A stretch of 64,000 bases of DNA from contig JAQWPT010000033.1 in NCBI GenBank assembly GCA_029245245.1, positions 186,001 through 250,000 on the forward strand. Reading direction: 5' to 3'. Positions within the stretch are counted from its first letter, which is position 1; every line of letters starts with the position of its first letter. The notes below the pieces were generated by a model that worked only from the letters and a program-made list of their open reading frames with translations, did not search any database and was not told the origin of the DNA. Positions 60,795-64,000 of this stretch are shown piece by piece. Made by a program: the position numbers and the translations under genes. This DNA comes from Phycisphaerales bacterium. GTDB taxonomy: Bacteria; Planctomycetota; Phycisphaerae; Phycisphaerales; SM1A02.

Positions 60795-61601
60795 TCAGCT
60801 TGAGGTGTCGACTGTGACCACCATGACATCCTGCTGGCCAAGTGTTCGCGACGCGGCAATCGCCTGCTGTCGGGTTTCGAAGGAACCGATGTGCACGAGG
60901 TACAGGGTTCCACCATGCCGATCCGTCCGGGTTCGGATGCTGGCGGGGCCGATGCCGGATCGAGACGTGGTTCCTGAAAGTTGTGCCTGGGCCCGACGGG
61001 CGCCATCGACTTTCTTGTAGGCGCCGGCCTGCAGAGTGAAGGGGCCGTTGGACGCCAGGGGGGTGGCCTGCATGGAATGGTTGGCCACGACATTCCTGGC
61101 GGGGGGGCTGGCTGGTTGCGTGCTGCGGGCAATCCACTGCGTGGCGAGATCATCGCGTCCAGCCTGGCTCCATGCCGTGGCGGCATGCGTTGCGCAACGG
61201 GACCGATCATCGCCGGTCAACTCCGGCCAGGCATGCTCGAACTGGACGGCTGCAGCAGCAGGCTGACCATCATCCAGGAGGGTCTGGCCGATCATTGCCT
61301 TGGCTCGGGCGGAGAGTTCCGGATCCGGGGATGCCGCGGCAAGTTCAAATGCCGCCCGGGCCGCGGTGGTCCGGCCATGGCGATAGTCACAGAGCCCGAT
61401 CAGCCAGGCTGCTTCCGAGGTCTGGGGCCCCCCTTGCTCATACACCTTCTGGGCCTTGATCTTGGCGAGACTGATCTCACCGTTGTCATACTGGGTGAGG
61501 GCAGCCTCCATGGCTGCTCCATCGTGCTGGTGGCAGCCGGTCAGGCTTGGCACGAGGCAAGAGATTGAGATCGAGAGCAGGATTGTGATGGTCCTGGCCA
61601 T
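60795..61601 (-). CDS. lipoprotein with TPR-like repeats and SPOR domain
   Basis: A 268-residue lipoprotein (MARTITILLSISISCLVPSLTGC, lipobox LTGC). Residues 30-160 are helical with TPR-like pairs (AAWLIGLCDYRHGRTTAARAAFELA). The C-terminal 75 residues form a SPOR domain (FTLQAGAYKKVDGARRAQAQL ... YLVHIGSFETRQQAIAASRTL), which binds denuded peptidoglycan at division sites. It probably acts at the septum. GGAG lies 7 nt before the ATG; a longer N-terminus to 61706 would bury the signal peptide and is rejected. Confidence 0.82.
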   Translation of the reverse strand: MARTITILLSISISCLVPSLTGCHQHDGAAMEAALTQYDNGEISLAKIKAQKVYEQGGPQTSEAAWLIGLCDYRHGRTTAARAAFELAAASPDPELSARAKAMIGQTLLDDGQPAAAAVQFEHAWPELTGDDRSRCATHAATAWSQAGRDDLATQWIARSTQPASPPARNVVANHSMQATPLASNGPFTLQAGAYKKVDGARRAQAQLSGTTSRSGIGPASIRTRTDRHGGTLYLVHIGSFETRQQAIAASRTLGQQDVMVVTVDTSS

Positions 61602-61736
61602 GACGTGGCTCCGCGGTTCAGGGGTGTGGTGGGAAAGGGAGAATCTGTCGATACACTGCAGCCCGCCGACGGGTGTCGGCCATGACTCTATCGGACCCAC
61701 GGCCACGTTGTCGCCAGAGAGACTCCCTTCCTGACC

Positions 61737-63230
61737 ATGCGTGTCGCCCGTTCAATCCTTCGCCAGTGGCTCAGGCATCCATTTCGAGTCTTTGCCGTCG
61801 ATGATTTCCGGCAGTGGCGAGGGGCCTCGCTGTACCTGGTCGCCCTGCACCTGGCCAAGGCCGTGGAGCGGGTCTCGAACCGTGATCGAATCGGCATCTT
61901 TCTCCCGACCTCGGGCATGTCGGCCTCGGCGATCCTTGCCGGCTGGCTGCTGGGGCGGACCGTGGTGCCGCTGAACTACCTGCTCTCTCGTGAAGAACTC
62001 GAATACATCATCGAGGATGCGGAGCTGGACGTGGTGATCTCGGTCGGACCGATGCTCGAGCGTTTCGGCAGCATGCCCGGGGGGGTCGAGGTGATCCGGA
62101 TGGACCAGATCGGGTTCGGAGGTGTCCCTCCGCTGCGCAGACTGGTTCGGCGCCCTGAAGACTTTCTCGCCGTGCTGCTCTACACCTCCGGAACCTCGGG
62201 GCGTCCCAAGGGCGTCATGCTGACGGGGAAAAACCTGCATGCGAACATCGAGCAATGCATTGAATGGGCGCGATTCGACAAGCGTGACGGATTCATCGGT
62301 GTCCTGCCCCAGTTCCACAGTTTCGGTCTGACCGTCACCACGCTGCTGCCGATGGCGATCGGGTGCCGCGTCTACTACACCGCGAAGTTCAAGGTGACGC
62401 GTGTCCTCGAATTGCTGCGTGAATATCGTCCAACGGCGATGATCGCCATTCCTTCCATGTACAACGCACTGCTGCAGGCGAAGACCGCAACGCCCGAACA
62501 CTTCTCCCAGTTGCGGTACATCGTGTCCGGTGGCGAACCGCTTCCGGACGCGGTCTACGACGGATTCCGAGATCGGTTCAATGTTCGGATCTGCGAGGGG
62601 TACGGGCTCACTGAAACAGCTCCCGTCACCAACTGGACTCTTCCGGAGTACGAGCGGCGCGGCACGGTCGGGCAGACCCTTCCCGGCGTCGAGGAGGTCA
62701 TCGTCGATGAGGAGGGGCGCCACCTCGGGCCCGGCCAGGACGGTGAAATCAGAATTCGCGGCGAGAACGTCATGGCCGGGTACTTCAAGTTGCCTGAGGC
62801 CACCGCGGCCGTCTTCGATGATGACGGATACTTCCGAACCGGCGACATGGGGCAAATGGATGAGAAGGGGTTTCTCTCCATCACCGGTCGCATCAAGGAA
62901 ATGCTGATCATCAGCGGCGAAAATGTCTTTCCTCGCGAGATGGAAGAGGTCCTGAATCGCCACCCATCCGTCTCGGATGCCGCGGTCATCGGCCAGGCGG
63001 ACCCGTCCCGGGGCGAGGTCCCCATCGCATTCGTGGAGTTGCTGGAGGGGGCGTCCATCGACCCCGCCGAGGTCCGCGCGTTCTGCCGTGAGATCCTTCC
63101 GCCGTACAAGGTTCCTCGAGAGATCCGGGTACTCGACGCCCTGCCACGCAATCCCACCGGCAAGATCCAGCGTCGGGCCCTGATCCCGATGCTTTCCCAG
63201 GTCGATGGCAAGGGGGACTCGGGAGTATGA
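61737..63230 (+). CDS. AMP-dependent acyl-CoA/acyl-ACP synthetase
   Basis: A 497-residue adenylate-forming enzyme. The phosphate-binding loop YTSGTSGRPKGVM is at about residue 149, YGLTETAPV in the middle, GYFRTGDMG and the hinge GRIKEMLIISGENVFPREME later, and the C-terminal catalytic lysine in NPTGKIQRR (about 475). It activates a fatty or aromatic acid; the substrate is unclear. mqnD overlaps its stop, but a direct menaquinone role is not indicated by the sequence (MenE-like enzymes belong to the other pathway). Confidence 0.85.
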   Translation: MRVARSILRQWLRHPFRVFAVDDFRQWRGASLYLVALHLAKAVERVSNRDRIGIFLPTSGMSASAILAGWLLGRTVVPLNYLLSREELEYIIEDAELDVVISVGPMLERFGSMPGGVEVIRMDQIGFGGVPPLRRLVRRPEDFLAVLLYTSGTSGRPKGVMLTGKNLHANIEQCIEWARFDKRDGFIGVLPQFHSFGLTVTTLLPMAIGCRVYYTAKFKVTRVLELLREYRPTAMIAIPSMYNALLQAKTATPEHFSQLRYIVSGGEPLPDAVYDGFRDRFNVRICEGYGLTETAPVTNWTLPEYERRGTVGQTLPGVEEVIVDEEGRHLGPGQDGEIRIRGENVMAGYFKLPEATAAVFDDDGYFRTGDMGQMDEKGFLSITGRIKEMLIISGENVFPREMEEVLNRHPSVSDAAVIGQADPSRGEVPIAFVELLEGASIDPAEVRAFCREILPPYKVPREIRVLDALPRNPTGKIQRRALIPMLSQVDGKGDSGV

Positions 63231-64000
63231 TCGACTCGATGCAGCCGCTCCTGAGACTTGCCCACAGCCCGGACCCCGACGACGCCTTCATGTGGTGGCC
63301 GCTTGTGGGCCTTGGTGATGGCGGGCCGGAAGTCGATACCGGTCGCTGGTCCTTCGAACTGGTGACCGGGGACATTGAATCGTTGAATCACCAGGCGGAG
63401 ACTGGCCAGTGGGAGATCACGGCCATCAGTTGCGCCCAGTACCCGCGTGTGGCGGACCGCTACGCGTTCACGTCCTGTGGCGCTTCGCTTGGAGACGGGT
63501 ACGGTCCGAAACTGGTGGCCAGCAGCGAGCAGTCGCTGGAGAGCCTGATGAATACCCGGCCGAACATTCTCGTTCCCGGGGAACGAACCAGCGCACTGGC
63601 CACCCTGCGAATGATGTGTTCAGATTTCGAGTTCGACTGGGCGGTCGCCGAGTTCGAGACCATCGGGGACCGTGTGGTGGCCGGTGAGGCCGACGCCGGA
63701 GTTCTGATCCACGAGGGGCAGTTGACCTACGCCGACCAGGGGCTTCACCTTGTTGCGGACCTGGGCGCATGGTGGGAGCAGGCGACGAGCCTGCCGCTGC
63801 CGTTGGGCGGCAACGTGATCCGTCGCGACCTGGAGGACCAGTGGGGCCCCGGAACCCTCCAGGAGATCACATCGATCCTGCACCGATCCGTACAGTGGGC
63901 AATGGACAACCGGGAACGCGCCCTGGCACATGCGATGACCTTTGGGCGCGGAATCGATCGTGAGTGTGCGGATGAATTCGTCGAGATGTACGTGAATCGG
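63227..64000 (+). CDS. mqnD: 1,4-dihydroxy-6-naphthoate synthase MqnD (3' end missing)
   Basis: The ATG at 63227 overlaps the upstream stop (ATGA), and 258 codons run open to the window edge; about 20-30 residues are probably missing. RLAHSPDPDDAFMWWPL is the signature start of MqnD, and the later LPLPLGGNVIRRDL fits. The enzyme acts late in the futalosine pathway of menaquinone synthesis, converting cyclic dehypoxanthinyl futalosine. It implies a menaquinone-based respiratory chain without the classical men genes. Confidence 0.87.
   Translation, partial: MIDSMQPLLRLAHSPDPDDAFMWWPLVGLGDGGPEVDTGRWSFELVTGDIESLNHQAETGQWEITAISCAQYPRVADRYAFTSCGASLGDGYGPKLVASSEQSLESLMNTRPNILVPGERTSALATLRMMCSDFEFDWAVAEFETIGDRVVAGEADAGVLIHEGQLTYADQGLHLVADLGAWWEQATSLPLPLGGNVIRRDLEDQWGPGTLQEITSILHRSVQWAMDNRERALAHAMTFGRGIDRECADEFVEMYVNR

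Overview
This is GC-rich, densely packed bacterial chromosome with no insertion sequences, phage genes or CRISPR. Several features point to a planctomycete, most likely class Phycisphaerae: an IPAPG-type PEP-CTERM-like sorting tail, an RNA-independent menaquinone gene of the futalosine route (mqnD), a type II secretion/type IV pilus hybrid with a giant GspK-like protein, TPR-sulfotransferases, a DUF1844 protein and a small zinc ribbon of a kind common in planctomycetes. The phylum call is inference from gene content.

Layout. 1-7006: end of rsmG, a DinG helicase, a phosphomannomutase, an NhaD/ArsB-like ion transporter, thiS-thiG and a stand-alone coaB. 7217-26929: a 20-kb secretion/pilus block, two GspE/PilB ATPases flanking pilT, then gspF and six prepilin-like genes in the classical order G-G-H-I-J-K, chained by start/stop overlaps and closed by a strong hairpin terminator. 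The last gene encodes about 2300 residues. No secretin, GspL/M, PilMNO or prepilin peptidase lies in the window. 27023-37190: uppS-purA, zinc ribbon, FHA protein, hemW, an FkbM methyltransferase with a membrane glycosyltransferase-like protein, DUF1844, a PpiC/SurA-like lipoprotein with yraN, and a peroxiredoxin facing a YpdA-like reductase. 37304-40446: two tandem secreted paralogues of unknown function. 40448-49205: rlmN, threonine catabolism (tdh-kbl), btpA with an S9 peptidase, and an M20 deacylase coupled to hutF. 49206-55091: two tandem TPR-sulfotransferases and a kinase/class III aminotransferase fusion. 55138-64000: DUF4870, initiator tRNA, dprA, lexA behind an unknown SD-led gene, a class V aminotransferase, a PEP-CTERM-like protein, a SPOR lipoprotein, an AMP-ligase and mqnD.

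Gene expression themes. Two patterns recur. First, TAnnnT -10-like hexamers sit 6-8 nt before many start codons (for example 5271, 33966, 37190, 41500, 55091, 55138, 56354, 58608), which predicts frequent leaderless mRNAs; these sites mostly lack a -35 box, whereas the initiator tRNA has a full promoter. Second, convergent genes end head-on with no spacer. Three pairs share an exact TGATCA double stop, and two others overlap.

Most gene functions rest on motifs read directly from the translations. Start sites of leaderless candidates, promoter calls and the roles of the secreted paralogues, sulfotransferases and the ORF before lexA are inferences.
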